NCBI RefSeq assembly: GCF_023555375.1
Contig: NZ_JAJSEE010000004.1
Location: 186,001-250,000, forward strand
Direction of reading: 5' to 3'
Origin: Guyparkeria hydrothermalis
GTDB taxonomy: Bacteria > Pseudomonadota > Gammaproteobacteria > Halothiobacillales > Halothiobacillaceae
DNA: 64,000 nt
Below are positions 1 to 8,348 of this stretch, one piece after another. Made by a program: the position numbers and the translations under genes. The notes under the pieces are model-generated. The model did no database searches, had not been told where the DNA came from, and saw nothing but the letters and a program-made list of their open reading frames with translations. Position 1 is the stretch's first letter. Every line of letters begins with the position of its first letter.

Positions 1-1232
1 TTGAGCGGCAGCACCTCGCGCATGTCGGCCCAGGAGTCCGGGTCGCGCCCCAGCTCGCGGGCGAGCCGGCGGGCGTCGAGCACATGGGCCCGACCGAGGT
101 TGTAGCTCGCCAGCGCCAGGTAGGTGCGATCGGGTTCGGGGATGTCCTCGGGCAGGCGGGCTCGTCGGTCGGCCAGGTAGCGGGCCCCGCCAAGGATGGA
201 CTGGCGCGGATCGAGTCGATCGTCCACGCCCAGCGACTCGGCCGTCGGCCGGGTGAGCATCATGATCCCGCGCACCCCGGTCGGCGAGGTTGCCTGCGGG
301 TCCCAGTGCGACTCCTGGTAGGCCATCGCGGCAAGCAGGTCGACGGCCAGCCCCGTTTCCTCCGAGGCCTGGCGAAACTCGTCGAGGTAGCGCGGCAATC
401 GCTCGTCGAGCCGACGGTTGAGCGCCCGGAGGTCGACGAAATCGAACTCGCCGATGTGGGCGTAATAGCGTTCGCGCATGGCGGCCACCGCCGCTTCGCC
501 GAGTTCGCCCTGTCGCCAGTGACGCGTGGTTTCCGCCAGCTCCGGCCGAGAACCGGCGGCGTACCAGCCGACCGACTCGGCCTCATCGAGGTTCATCGCG
601 ACCTCCAGGTGCGGCCAGTAACGGCGCACGAGACGAACGATCGATGAGTCGGCGACCGTGCATTCCACCTCCTGGGTTGCCACCTGGGTGAGGAGCACCT
701 CGCTGCTGCGCGAGTCATCGGCGACGAACGCGAGCCCCGGCACCGTCCGCGCCAGTGACTCGAGCCGGGCGACGTAGCTCGACTCGTCGGTGACCTGCAG
801 GTCCACCCCGGCCAGTGCCTCGGGCGTGTCGGGCAACGGTCGGTCGTCACGATGGCAGACCACCTGCTGGACCACCTCGCCGTGCACCAGGCCCGGCTCG
901 AAATGCTCGTTGCGGGACGGCAGGTGCGTCAGCCCCGCCGCCGCCAGGTGGACCTGCCCGGTCTCCAGCGCATCGAGCACCCCCGCGGTCGACTCGAACT
1001 CCCGCCACTCCACCGTCCAGCCACGGCTGTTGGCAAAGGCCGTGACCAGGTCGTGTTCCGGACCGGTCGCCGCCCCGTCACGCCCCTGGTAACGGGCCGT
1101 CGGGCCGTTGCGCGTGGCCACGACCAGATGCTCGGTGTCGAAGGGCGAGGCCAGGGCGCCGGGCGCGCCACGATCGCCGCATCCGGACAGCAACAGGGCC
1201 GCGACGGAAAGGAATAGCAGGAAGGCTCGCAT
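1..1232 (-). CDS. mltF: Membrane-bound lytic murein transglycosylase F-like protein (3' end cut by window edge)
   Basis: Reading the minus strand from the ATG at 1232 gives an uninterrupted frame to the left edge. It begins with a lipoprotein signal (MRAFLLFLSVAALLLSGC, lipobox LLSGC). A type-3 solute-binding-protein-like domain follows, starting near VVATRNGPTARYQG. Near 300-390 nt from the left edge a lytic transglycosylase SLT domain begins, with the catalytic-type segment MAYQESHW followed by SPTGVRGIMMLT and later ASYNLGRAHVLDA. This solute-binding plus SLT order is that of MltF, which cleaves peptidoglycan glycan strands with 1,6-anhydro product formation at the outer-membrane inner face. 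The C-terminus lies outside the window. The gene is divergent from the permease at 1346. The family call is firm; orthology to E. coli MltF is inferred from architecture only. Confidence 0.88.
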   Translation of the reverse strand, partial: MRAFLLFLSVAALLLSGCGDRGAPGALASPFDTEHLVVATRNGPTARYQGRDGAATGPEHDLVTAFANSRGWTVEWREFESTAGVLDALETGQVHLAAAGLTHLPSRNEHFEPGLVHGEVVQQVVCHRDDRPLPDTPEALAGVDLQVTDESSYVARLESLARTVPGLAFVADDSRSSEVLLTQVATQEVECTVADSSIVRLVRRYWPHLEVAMNLDEAESVGWYAAGSRPELAETTRHWRQGELGEAAVAAMRERYYAHIGEFDFVDLRALNRRLDERLPRYLDEFRQASEETGLAVDLLAAMAYQESHWDPQATSPTGVRGIMMLTRPTAESLGVDDRLDPRQSILGGARYLADRRARLPEDIPEPDRTYLALASYNLGRAHVLDARRLARELGRDPDSWADMREVLPL

Positions 1233-1345
1233 GCAGAGGGATTCCTCATCGGGGTCGTGTGTCGTGGGTTCGAACCCGCGACCAGCGTACCGCACCGGGC
1301 GCATCGACTCGTCTGCGGCCGCCCCCGACGCTTACACTTCGAGGC

Positions 1346-2623
1346 ATGACGCACGAGAAAAACACCAGGGACGGCGAACCACCCCAACCGGTGGGCCTCC
1401 CCGCGCCCCGACCACCCGTGCTCCAGCGCGAGCTCGGCCCGATACTGCTGACGCTCTACGGGCTGGGCACCATCCTCGGGGCCGGGATCTACGTGGTAAT
1501 CGGCGAAGTCGCCGGCGCGGCCGGCCTGCTCACGCCGTTCGCCTTCGTCCTCGCCGCGCTGGTCGCCTCGCTCACCGCGTTGTCATTCAGCGAACTCACC
1601 GCGCGCATCCCGGAGGCCGGCGGGCCGATCGACTACGCCCGCCAGGCATTTGGTCGCCGCGGGCTGTGCATCGCGATCGGCTGGGGGCTGGTGGCCACGG
1701 GCGTCGTCTCGGGGGCGACCATCCTGACGGGCTTCGAGCGCTACGCGTCGTTGTTCATCGACCTGCCGCGCGCCGGGACACTGATCCTCGTCACCCTGGC
1801 ACTGGGCGGGATCGCCATCGCGGGCATGCGCGAGAGCGCCTGGTTCATGGCCGCGACCACCCTGCTCGGCATGGGCGGGCTGGCCTACGTGGTCTGGGTG
1901 GCCGCCCCGGCGATGGGGGATGCGCCGCTGCGGCTGGCCGAATCGCTGGGCGGGCTCGAGTTCGGCATGGTCACCGGGTTGTTCCTGGGCGCCTTCCTCG
2001 CCTTCTACTCGTTCATCGGCTTCGAGGACATGTCGAACCTCGCCGAGGAGGTCCGTGACGTCAAGCGCACCATGCCGCGCGCGATCGTCGCCGCCGTGAT
2101 TATCTCGCTCACCGTCTACGCGCTGGTGGCCATCGCGGCGACCAGCGTGCTCGCCCCGGCGGACCTGGCCGGCGCCCACGCCCCGCTGGTGGCGGTGGTC
2201 GAGGCCATGGGGCATCCGGGCGTGCCGCTGGGCCTGATCAGCCTGTTCATCATCGTCAACGGCGCGCTGGGCCAGATCATCATGGCCACGCGCCTGTTGA
2301 TGGACATGGGCCGCGACCGCGCCGGCGCTCCGATGATCCTCGGGCGCGTGCACCCACGCACCCACACCCCGGTGATCGCGACCCTGGCCGTGACCGCCAC
2401 CACCCTCGTGCTGGCGCTGTTCCTGCCGCTGGCCACGCTCGCGAACCTCACCAGCGCGATCATGCTGGCCGTTTTCGTGACCGTGAACGCCTCGCTGATC
2501 GTGCTCAAGCGCCGTGGCCAACCCGAGGACGTGCCCGACGTGCCACGCTGGATCCCGTGGCTGGGCGTGATCCTGAGCACCGCGGCGCTGCTCGCGCAGG
2601 CCGTCCTGCTGGCGATCGGTTGA
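1346..2623 (+). CDS. APC-superfamily amino acid/polyamine permease
   Basis: This is a 425-residue hydrophobic protein with about 12 membrane spans. It has the APC-type first-helix glycine-rich unwound segment (GLGTILGAGIYVVIGEVAGAAG) and the TM6-like segment FYSFIGFEDMSNLAEEV, where family members bind the amino-acid substrate backbone. The length is close to the usual 430-470 aa. I start at the ATG at 1346 (MTHEKNTRD) because the upstream in-frame extension from 1259 encodes a low-complexity arginine-rich stretch. A weak GAGG lies just before this ATG. The following lipoprotein gene overlaps the stop codon, so the two may be co-transcribed. The substrate cannot be read from sequence; members of this branch carry cationic or neutral amino acids. 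Confidence 0.85.
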   Translation: MTHEKNTRDGEPPQPVGLPAPRPPVLQRELGPILLTLYGLGTILGAGIYVVIGEVAGAAGLLTPFAFVLAALVASLTALSFSELTARIPEAGGPIDYARQAFGRRGLCIAIGWGLVATGVVSGATILTGFERYASLFIDLPRAGTLILVTLALGGIAIAGMRESAWFMAATTLLGMGGLAYVVWVAAPAMGDAPLRLAESLGGLEFGMVTGLFLGAFLAFYSFIGFEDMSNLAEEVRDVKRTMPRAIVAAVIISLTVYALVAIAATSVLAPADLAGAHAPLVAVVEAMGHPGVPLGLISLFIIVNGALGQIIMATRLLMDMGRDRAGAPMILGRVHPRTHTPVIATLAVTATTLVLALFLPLATLANLTSAIMLAVFVTVNASLIVLKRRGQPEDVPDVPRWIPWLGVILSTAALLAQAVLLAIG

Positions 2624-3192
2624 TGACCTGCCAGGGAGTCACCGTGACGGGGCGACGGATGGGCCGGCTGCTCACGGTGATGCTATGCGCCACTCTGCTC
2701 ACCGCCTGCGCGAACACGACGCGCTTCGAGGCCGGCCCCATCACGGCCTTCGGCGGCGAAATCGAGGCAACCGACGCCGAGCGCTTCTACCTGCTGCGCA
2801 TCGACACCCGCGAGCTGCCCGCCGACGAGCTGCCCGCGCTCGCCCTGCCCCTGCCAGGGGCCGAACGCCCCGTGACACTCGAGGCGCTGACGCCCGCCGA
2901 GGTAGCACGCTACCTGCCGCGCTTTGAGCCACCACCGCAATGGCCGGAGACCTGGAAGGCGCGTGCCCGCGCCTACCCGAGCTTCGAGGGCGATGGCTAC
3001 TTCATCGGTTTTGGCGATATCGGGCTCGAATCGGTCAGCCTGTGCTCGCACTGCGCCGGACAACGTCAATCACCGTCGCTGTGCACGGCGGATGGCCGTG
3101 TCTGCCACCGGTTCCCGCTGACCCGCGACCAGCTCGTGGCGTTGGTCGGGCCACCCGGTCGGGAATACAAGGTGATCGAGGTGAGGTACTGA
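2623..3192 (+). CDS. Putative lipoprotein of unknown function
   Basis: A 189-residue protein, or 177 if started at the ATG at 2659. The sequence MGRLLTVMLCATLLTAC ends in a lipobox (LTAC), so it is predicted to be lipidated and anchored in the periplasm. The mature part is mostly polar, rich in Glu/Arg/Pro. It contains a Cys cluster, CSHCAGQ plus later single Cys residues in CTADGRVC, which could form disulfides or bind a metal. No family was recognised. The ATG at 2623 overlaps the permease stop codon (TGATG), which suggests translational coupling. Starting at 2659 would give a more compact signal peptide. Confidence 0.6.
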   Translation: MTCQGVTVTGRRMGRLLTVMLCATLLTACANTTRFEAGPITAFGGEIEATDAERFYLLRIDTRELPADELPALALPLPGAERPVTLEALTPAEVARYLPRFEPPPQWPETWKARARAYPSFEGDGYFIGFGDIGLESVSLCSHCAGQRQSPSLCTADGRVCHRFPLTRDQLVALVGPPGREYKVIEVRY

Positions 3193-3218
3193 GCCGCCGG
3201 ACGCGACCGGCCATGACG

Positions 3219-3845
3219 TTACGAGCCGGCCAGTGCCAGGCCATGAAAGTGGATCACCCGCTCGAGTTCGACGTCACCGAGCACCAGCTCGTGCTCGTCG
3301 CGCAGCCGGGCCAGGGCCTCGGCCCGCGTGGTCGGTGCCGGGTCCATGTCACGCAGGAACTGGCCGACGTCCTCGACCACCGCCCAGGGGTAGAGGATCC
3401 AGTGCCATTCCCGAATCGACTCGGCCACGAAGTCCGCCCGGCAGGCCGTCACCGCCTTCTCGTGCAGCACCGCCGTGCGCACCGTTGCCGGATCGAGATC
3501 GGCAAGGTAGTCGTGCAACGCCCGCAAGGTTTCGCCGCTGTCGTTGACGTCGTCGACCACCAGGACCCGCTCGCCCTCAATGGGACCACCCAGCGGCACG
3601 GTCACGAGCGCCTCGGCCCCGGCGTGCGCACCGGCGGCGTAGTGCTGCACCTTGACGCTCATCAACCGCGAGACGCCCAGGAAGTCGCAGACAAAGCGCG
3701 CCGGCATGAAGCCGCCGCGGGCCACGGCGATCACGGTATCCGGCTGATAGCCGCTCTCGCGCAGCATCCGGGCCAGGCGATCGGCGCCCGCGACCACCTC
3801 GTCGAGCGAGATGGCGCGCACGGGCAGCGATTCACGTCGAGTCAT
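3219..3845 (-). CDS. Phosphoribosyltransferase-fold protein (Gpt/Hpt-like)
   Basis: A 208-residue type I phosphoribosyltransferase. The PRPP-binding signature is VLVVDDVNDSGET (two Asp then the loop), preceded by the ARGGFMPAR segment that in purine PRTases forms the cis-peptide loop contacting pyrophosphate. The family transfers ribose-5-phosphate from PRPP to a purine base; the closest architecture is a xanthine/hypoxanthine-type enzyme, acting in the cytosol. The C-terminal 50 residues (WHWILYPWAVVEDVGQFL) are typical of the archaeal/proteobacterial Gpt-like subgroup. It is convergent with the lipoprotein at 2623 and stands apart from the next minus-strand gene. Which base it uses cannot be decided from sequence. 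Confidence 0.8.
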   Translation of the reverse strand: MTRRESLPVRAISLDEVVAGADRLARMLRESGYQPDTVIAVARGGFMPARFVCDFLGVSRLMSVKVQHYAAGAHAGAEALVTVPLGGPIEGERVLVVDDVNDSGETLRALHDYLADLDPATVRTAVLHEKAVTACRADFVAESIREWHWILYPWAVVEDVGQFLRDMDPAPTTRAEALARLRDEHELVLGDVELERVIHFHGLALAGS

Positions 3846-3915
3846 CGTTTTCCTCCCTAGGGCAACTCTGCTTCCTGCGGGCCAGTCGCCAGTCGATGAC
3901 CAGCCGTCGAACCGA

Positions 3916-4254
3916 TCAGGCCTTCTTGACGAACTCGGACTTCAATTTCATCGGGCCGAACCCCTCGATCTTGCAGTCGATGTCGTGGTCACCCTCGACG
4001 ATACGGATGTTCTTGACCTTGGTGCCCACCTTGACCACCCCGGAGCCGCCCTTGAGCTTGAGGTCCTTGATCACGGTCACCGTGTCGCCATCAGCCAGCG
4101 GGTTGCCGTGCGCATCGCGCGCCGCCGGCTCCTCCGCGGAGTCCGATTCTGCCGCGCCCGACCATTCGTGGCCACACTCCGGGCAGACGAACAGCGTGCC
4201 GTCGTGGTAGGTGAAGGTCGAGCCGCACTCGGGGCAAGGGGGCATGTCACTCAT
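3916..4254 (-). CDS. PhnA/YjdM-family zinc-ribbon protein
   Basis: About 112 residues starting at the ATG giving [11 protein letters not shown]. The N-terminus is a four-cysteine zinc ribbon (CPECGSTF and CPECGHEW). The C-terminal half is the compact beta domain typical of PhnA/YjdM ([16 protein letters not shown] then [21 protein letters not shown]). Despite the name, this family is not part of the phosphonate C-P lyase; its role is unsettled. A longer start four codons upstream (MESD) is possible. The gene stands alone on the minus strand with no phosphonate genes nearby, which agrees with a stand-alone function. Confidence 0.88.
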   Translation of the reverse strand: MSDMPPCPECGSTFTYHDGTLFVCPECGHEWSGAAESDSAEEPAARDAHGNPLADGDTVTVIKDLKLKGGSGVVKVGTKVKNIRIVEGDHDIDCKIEGFGPMKLKSEFVKKA

Positions 4255-4336
4255 GTCTGACTCCAACGCGCAAAAGACCGACAGGATACCCTGCCTCCCC
4301 CGCTTGGGCGCGCCGCCCCGGATGCACGACCGGAAG

Positions 4337-4690
4337 TCACGGCATCAAGTCCACGCCGACATAGCGAGCCACGAAGGTAAACAACCAGAACGACATGACC
4401 GTGATTGCGGCGCTTGCCAGCATGGTGGGCCAGAACCCGATCCGGCCCAGCAGGAAGGGAAAGGTCAGGAACATCGGCAGCGTCGGCACCACGTACCAGA
4501 AGGTGTACCAGGCGTGGTTGCTCACCTTCTCCGGCGAACCGGTCTCTATATGAAGCCAGATCAGCGCGAGGATCGTGACCAGCGGCAACGCGGCGATCAA
4601 CGCCCCGAGCTTATCGCTGCGCTTGGCCACCTCGGACACCAGCACCACTACCCCGGCTGTCGTCAGGTACTTGAAAATCAACCAGGCCAC
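4337..4690 (-). CDS. DUF3147-family small integral membrane protein
   Basis: A 117-residue protein with four predicted membrane spans (residues about 5-20, 28-48, 62-84, 90-110). It carries the conserved early segment [35 protein letters not shown] and the central [15 protein letters not shown]. These match the DUF3147 family of small inner-membrane proteins, whose function is unknown. It reads away from the metal-efflux operon and shares no obvious signal with it. Confidence 0.7.
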   Translation of the reverse strand: MAWLIFKYLTTAGVVVLVSEVAKRSDKLGALIAALPLVTILALIWLHIETGSPEKVSNHAWYTFWYVVPTLPMFLTFPFLLGRIGFWPTMLASAAITVMSFWLFTFVARYVGVDLMP

Positions 4691-4888
4691 GAGACCTCCT
4701 GTGGTTTCTGCACCCCACCCGCCCCAATGACGGGTAGGCGTGGGCCGATAATGCCATGTCGGTCACCATCCCGCTTTAGACGTCCCCACTCCACTCGACC
4801 CAGTGGAGGCATGCAGATCGGCGCAGCCAGACCGGACAGCACCCAACCGAAACCAGGGGCCTCTGGCATTATTGTGGCCAGCCGGGTC

Positions 4889-5326
4889 ATGCCTTACAGT
4901 CTCCGTGGTTCCGACTGGCCAGATTGGCCGAACTCGACAGCTTCTGGACTGCCCTTGATCCATCGACTGCGACAACGCATTGCCCAAGCCCGGCTTCTCG
5001 TCGGGCTGCTGTGCGTGGCCGTCATGCTGCAAGGGCTCGTGTTCGGCACCTGGCATATCCACGCCTCTGGCGACCATGCCAATCACGCCACGCCGGCGCA
5101 TATGGACCAAGCCGCCGCCCATCAGGCCGCCCACGCCGACGCGGTGGAAATCGAGTCGTTTGCCCTGCTGAAGTTCTTCGGCAGTGGCCTTGGCCTGTTG
5201 GTCCTGGTGGCATTGCTGATCGTCCTGCCGCGCACTCAAGCCATCCGCCCACCACTGGCCACCTCCGCGCCTGGCTCATCGCTTCTCAGGCTGCGCCCAC
5301 CGGAACGCGCCCCTCCCCTCGCCTGA
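4889..5326 (+). CDS. Small membrane-anchored His-rich protein upstream of metal-efflux operon
   Basis: About 145 residues from the ATG at 4889 (MPYSLRGSDW). It has a hydrophobic segment (LLVGLLCVAVMLQGLVFGTWHIHA), a periplasm-facing loop with many His residues (HASGDHANHATPAHMDQAAAHQAAHADAVE) and a second membrane segment (GLGLLVLVALLIVLP). This layout resembles the small CopL/DUF2946-like proteins often placed first in heavy-metal resistance operons, and the gene lies 95 nt upstream of the outer-membrane efflux gene. A role in periplasmic metal binding is inferred from His content and position. The start is uncertain; a shorter form beginning near 4954 at a TTG is possible. Confidence 0.5.
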   Translation: MPYSLRGSDWPDWPNSTASGLPLIHRLRQRIAQARLLVGLLCVAVMLQGLVFGTWHIHASGDHANHATPAHMDQAAAHQAAHADAVEIESFALLKFFGSGLGLLVLVALLIVLPRTQAIRPPLATSAPGSSLLRLRPPERAPPLA

Positions 5327-5421
5327 CAACTCCGCACCCTGATCGCACCACGCCAACCGTCGAGTGAATCGGCGCGTGGTTATCCGCCCCCGTTGCGGGC
5401 ATTGATCCAGAGGAGTTCGTC

Positions 5422-6711
5422 ATGCCGTTGACGCCTCACCCGAGGTGGGTCCGCCCTACCCATCGCCCCTTGCTCGTGGGCAGCCTGTTCTTGCTGCTCC
5501 CGATGACGCTGCCGGCCGCCGACTGGACGCTCGAGCGCAGTGTCGAACGCGTTCTGAGCATCGCACCCGAGCTCGACGCCGCCCGCGCCGAGCGCAATCG
5601 CCGTGCCGGCCTGGCCGACGAGGCCGGTCGCTGGCCCAACCCCGAACTGGAGTTGGCCTTTAGTGACGAGCTCGGCCTCCAGGACGGCTCGGGCGGCTGG
5701 TCGGTGAAGGAGTACGCGATCCGCCAGGCCCTGCCGATCGACGGACGCATCGGTCATCGCGCTGACGCCGCCGACAAGCGCATCGCGGCGGCAGAAGCCG
5801 AGCAGCGCCAGCGCGCACTGACCATGGAGCATCGTGCCGCGCTGGCCTTTCATCGTCTGCAGTGGGCCGAGGCGCGCGTCGAGCAAGCGCGGGAACAGCA
5901 GGAATGGACCCAACGGTTCGCGACCATCGGTGACCGGCGAGCACGGGCCGGAGACCTGTCCGAACGCGAACACCTGCGATTGAACCTGCTCAATGCCGAG
6001 GCCCGGGCCGAACTCGACGAGGCACAGCAGGAGCGCAAGGCCGCGCTGGCCAATTACCGTGGGTTGCTTGGCATCGATACGCAGGCTTCCGTATCCGTTC
6101 CCGACCTACGACGGCCGCCCACCCCGCCGACACTGGCCATCCTCCGCCAGCAGCTCGATCGTCATCCCCTGCTTCAGTCGGCCGCCGAGGAAGTGGCCGC
6201 CGCACAAGCCGAGGTGAAACAGGCCCGGGCCGAACGACTGCCGGACTTGGCCGTCCGCGTGGCTCGCGAACGTGCCTACATCAACGGCCGAGACGAAACC
6301 ACCAACCACATCGGCCTCTCGGTCGAGTTGCCCCTATGGTCGCAGGGACGTGGCCGCGTCGATGCCACACAAAGCCGGGCCATCCGAGAGGATGCCGAGC
6401 GCCAGGTGACCGAGCGTGACCTCGGCATTCGCCTGGAACGCACCCATGCACGCCTCACCGGCGCACTCGAGCATATCGACGAACACCGCACGGCCGTACT
6501 GGTGCCGGCCGATCAGGTCCTCGAGCAGACCCGCCGGGGATTCGAGCAGGGCGAGCTGAGCCTGACCGAACTGATCGATGCCGCCCAGGCCAACATCCGC
6601 GGCTCGCGGCGGTATATCGACCTGCTGCTTGAGGCGCGCGAGCACGAATCCGATCTGCGTCTGGCCGCCGGCCAGATGCTCACGACCGAGCACCCGGAGC
6701 AAGACCGATGA
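5422..6711 (+). CDS. TolC/CzcC-family outer-membrane efflux protein (RND system 1)
   Basis: A 429-residue protein with a signal peptide (LLVGSLFLLLPMTLPAA) and two repeats of the outer-membrane efflux protein domain. The sequence is dominated by long Ala/Glu/Arg-rich coiled-coil helices (for example LDAARAERNRRAGLADEAGRWPNP, the conserved PNPEL type segment). It should form the trimeric outer-membrane channel of a tripartite metal-efflux pump. A good Shine-Dalgarno site (GAGGAG) lies just upstream of the ATG. The stop codon overlaps the start of the adaptor gene by 4 nt (ATGA), so the operon is translationally coupled. CzcC-type rather than drug-type is inferred from the neighbouring HME-RND pump. 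Confidence 0.9.
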   Translation: MPLTPHPRWVRPTHRPLLVGSLFLLLPMTLPAADWTLERSVERVLSIAPELDAARAERNRRAGLADEAGRWPNPELELAFSDELGLQDGSGGWSVKEYAIRQALPIDGRIGHRADAADKRIAAAEAEQRQRALTMEHRAALAFHRLQWAEARVEQAREQQEWTQRFATIGDRRARAGDLSEREHLRLNLLNAEARAELDEAQQERKAALANYRGLLGIDTQASVSVPDLRRPPTPPTLAILRQQLDRHPLLQSAAEEVAAAQAEVKQARAERLPDLAVRVARERAYINGRDETTNHIGLSVELPLWSQGRGRVDATQSRAIREDAERQVTERDLGIRLERTHARLTGALEHIDEHRTAVLVPADQVLEQTRRGFEQGELSLTELIDAAQANIRGSRRYIDLLLEAREHESDLRLAAGQMLTTEHPEQDR

Positions 6712-8336
6712 ACCCGACTACCCTTCCCCGCCGGCGCCTGTGGCTCGCGCTGGCGGCTGCATTGAGCCTGCCGCTGTCCGGCTGTCTGGATGACCACGGC
6801 CACGCACACGATGAAAACGGTGAACACATCGACGCAAGCGCCGCCGACGCCACCCACGACGAGCCGCCGATGCGCGCGGTCACCACCTGGTCCCGTGAGC
6901 TGGAGCTGTTCATGGAGTTCCCCGCGCCGACCGCGGGCATGCCGGGCAAGTACATCACGCATCTCACGCATCTCGATGATTTCTCTCCGGTCATGTCCGG
7001 CCCGCTGCGTTACCGCTTCGAACGCGATGACGGTCACGTCGAAGAACACGTGGCCGAAACGATCGCCCGCGACGGCATCTTCCTGCCCGAGATCCGCGTC
7101 GAGAAACCGGGCCACTACCAGCTCGACCTGATCCTCGGCACGGGCGACGATGCGCTGAAAATCGGCGTCGGGCATGTCACCGTCACGGCCCCGGGCGAAG
7201 CGCGTGCCACTGACGACGATCATGGTCACGACCATGGTGACGAGGGTCACGAAGACCATCATGGCGACGAGGCCGGCGATATCGCGTTCCTCAAGGAACA
7301 GCAGTGGCGCATGGACTTCGCTGTCCAGCAGGCCTTCCAAGACTTCATCAGCGAGCGCCTGTCGGTGCCCGCACGCATCGAGCCGCGACCGGGCCAGAGC
7401 GCCGAGGCCGCCGCACCGGCCGGCGGTCGGCTGGTGCCGCCCGAAAGCGGCGAGTGGAAACGCCCCGGTGACCGCGTCGAGGCCGGGGACGTGCTGGCGC
7501 GCGTCCTGCCGCTCAGTGGCGCCGAGGACGTCAGCCTGCTCGATCTCGACCTGACCGAAGCCCGCGAGCGCGTCTCGCTGGCCCGCGCCGAGCGCGATCG
7601 CGTGCAACGCCTCTTCGATGACGGGGTCGTTTCGGAAAAACGGCTCGAAAAGGCGCAGTCCGAGTACCGCATCGCGCAGCAGGCACTGGAACGGGCGTCT
7701 ACCCGCCTCGGCCAACTCGAGGGCGAGCGTGATCAGTCGACGTCCGCCGTCGCCCTCCGCGCCCCGATCGGCGGGGTGATCACCGCCAGCCCGCGCGCCG
7801 CCGGCGAGGTGGTCGCCGCCAACGAGCCCGTGTTCTCCCTGCTCGACGACAGCCGCGTCTGGCTCAGGGCCATGGCCTACCCCGGCGACATGGCGCGCAT
7901 CGAGCGACCCGGCAACCTGCTGGCACGCCAGGCCGGTGGCCAGTGGCAGAGACTTCCCGGCGCGGAACTCGCCTACGTCGGCACCCGCACCGAGGAAAAC
8001 GGCACAGTCCCGCTGGTCTTCGACGTGCCCAACCCCGATGGCCGCCTGATCCCGGGTACGGCCTGGTCGGCCGCCTTCTCGACCGGCTCTGGGCAGATGG
8101 CCATCGTGGTGCCAAGGGCCGCGATTCTCGACGACGACGGCATCGCGGTGGTGATCGTCCAGCACGGCGGCGAGCGCTTCGAGCGCCGCCAGGTCGAGAC
8201 CGGCATCCGCAGCGGCGACCGCGTGGCGATCACCGCCGGTCTGCAAGCCGGCGAGCGCGTGGTCACGCAAGGCGCCTACACCGTCCTGCTCGCCTCGCGC
8301 GGGGAACAGGAAATCGGCCACGGCCACGCCCACTAA
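6708..8336 (+). CDS. HlyD/CzcB-type periplasmic adaptor with His-rich region (RND system 1)
   Basis: A 542-residue membrane-fusion protein. The lipobox-like LPLSGC near residue 25 suggests lipidation. A His-rich patch follows it (DDHGHAHDENGEHIDA), and a second lies near residues 170-190 (DHGHDHGDEGHEDHHGDEAG). Then come the split lipoyl domain, an alpha-helical hairpin (residues about 280-340, ARERVSLARAERDRVQRLFDDGVVSEKRLEKA) and beta-barrel domains. It ends in GHGHAH. Adaptors of this type bridge pump and channel and can bind metal in the periplasm; the His clusters fit a Zn/Co/Cd/Ni-type divalent metal, though the ion is not determined. At 540 aa it is longer than a standard adaptor (about 400) because of the N-terminal domain also seen in CzcB. 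Confidence 0.9.
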   Translation: MNPTTLPRRRLWLALAAALSLPLSGCLDDHGHAHDENGEHIDASAADATHDEPPMRAVTTWSRELELFMEFPAPTAGMPGKYITHLTHLDDFSPVMSGPLRYRFERDDGHVEEHVAETIARDGIFLPEIRVEKPGHYQLDLILGTGDDALKIGVGHVTVTAPGEARATDDDHGHDHGDEGHEDHHGDEAGDIAFLKEQQWRMDFAVQQAFQDFISERLSVPARIEPRPGQSAEAAAPAGGRLVPPESGEWKRPGDRVEAGDVLARVLPLSGAEDVSLLDLDLTEARERVSLARAERDRVQRLFDDGVVSEKRLEKAQSEYRIAQQALERASTRLGQLEGERDQSTSAVALRAPIGGVITASPRAAGEVVAANEPVFSLLDDSRVWLRAMAYPGDMARIERPGNLLARQAGGQWQRLPGAELAYVGTRTEENGTVPLVFDVPNPDGRLIPGTAWSAAFSTGSGQMAIVVPRAAILDDDGIAVVIVQHGGERFERRQVETGIRSGDRVAITAGLQAGERVVTQGAYTVLLASRGEQEIGHGHAH

Positions 8337-8348
8337 GGAGGCAATCCC

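Noticed and set aside
1266-1277. GGGTTCGAACCC, like a tRNA T-arm, near the mltF/permease gap
   Set aside because: No matching acceptor, D or anticodon arms can be drawn on either strand; treated as a chance palindrome.
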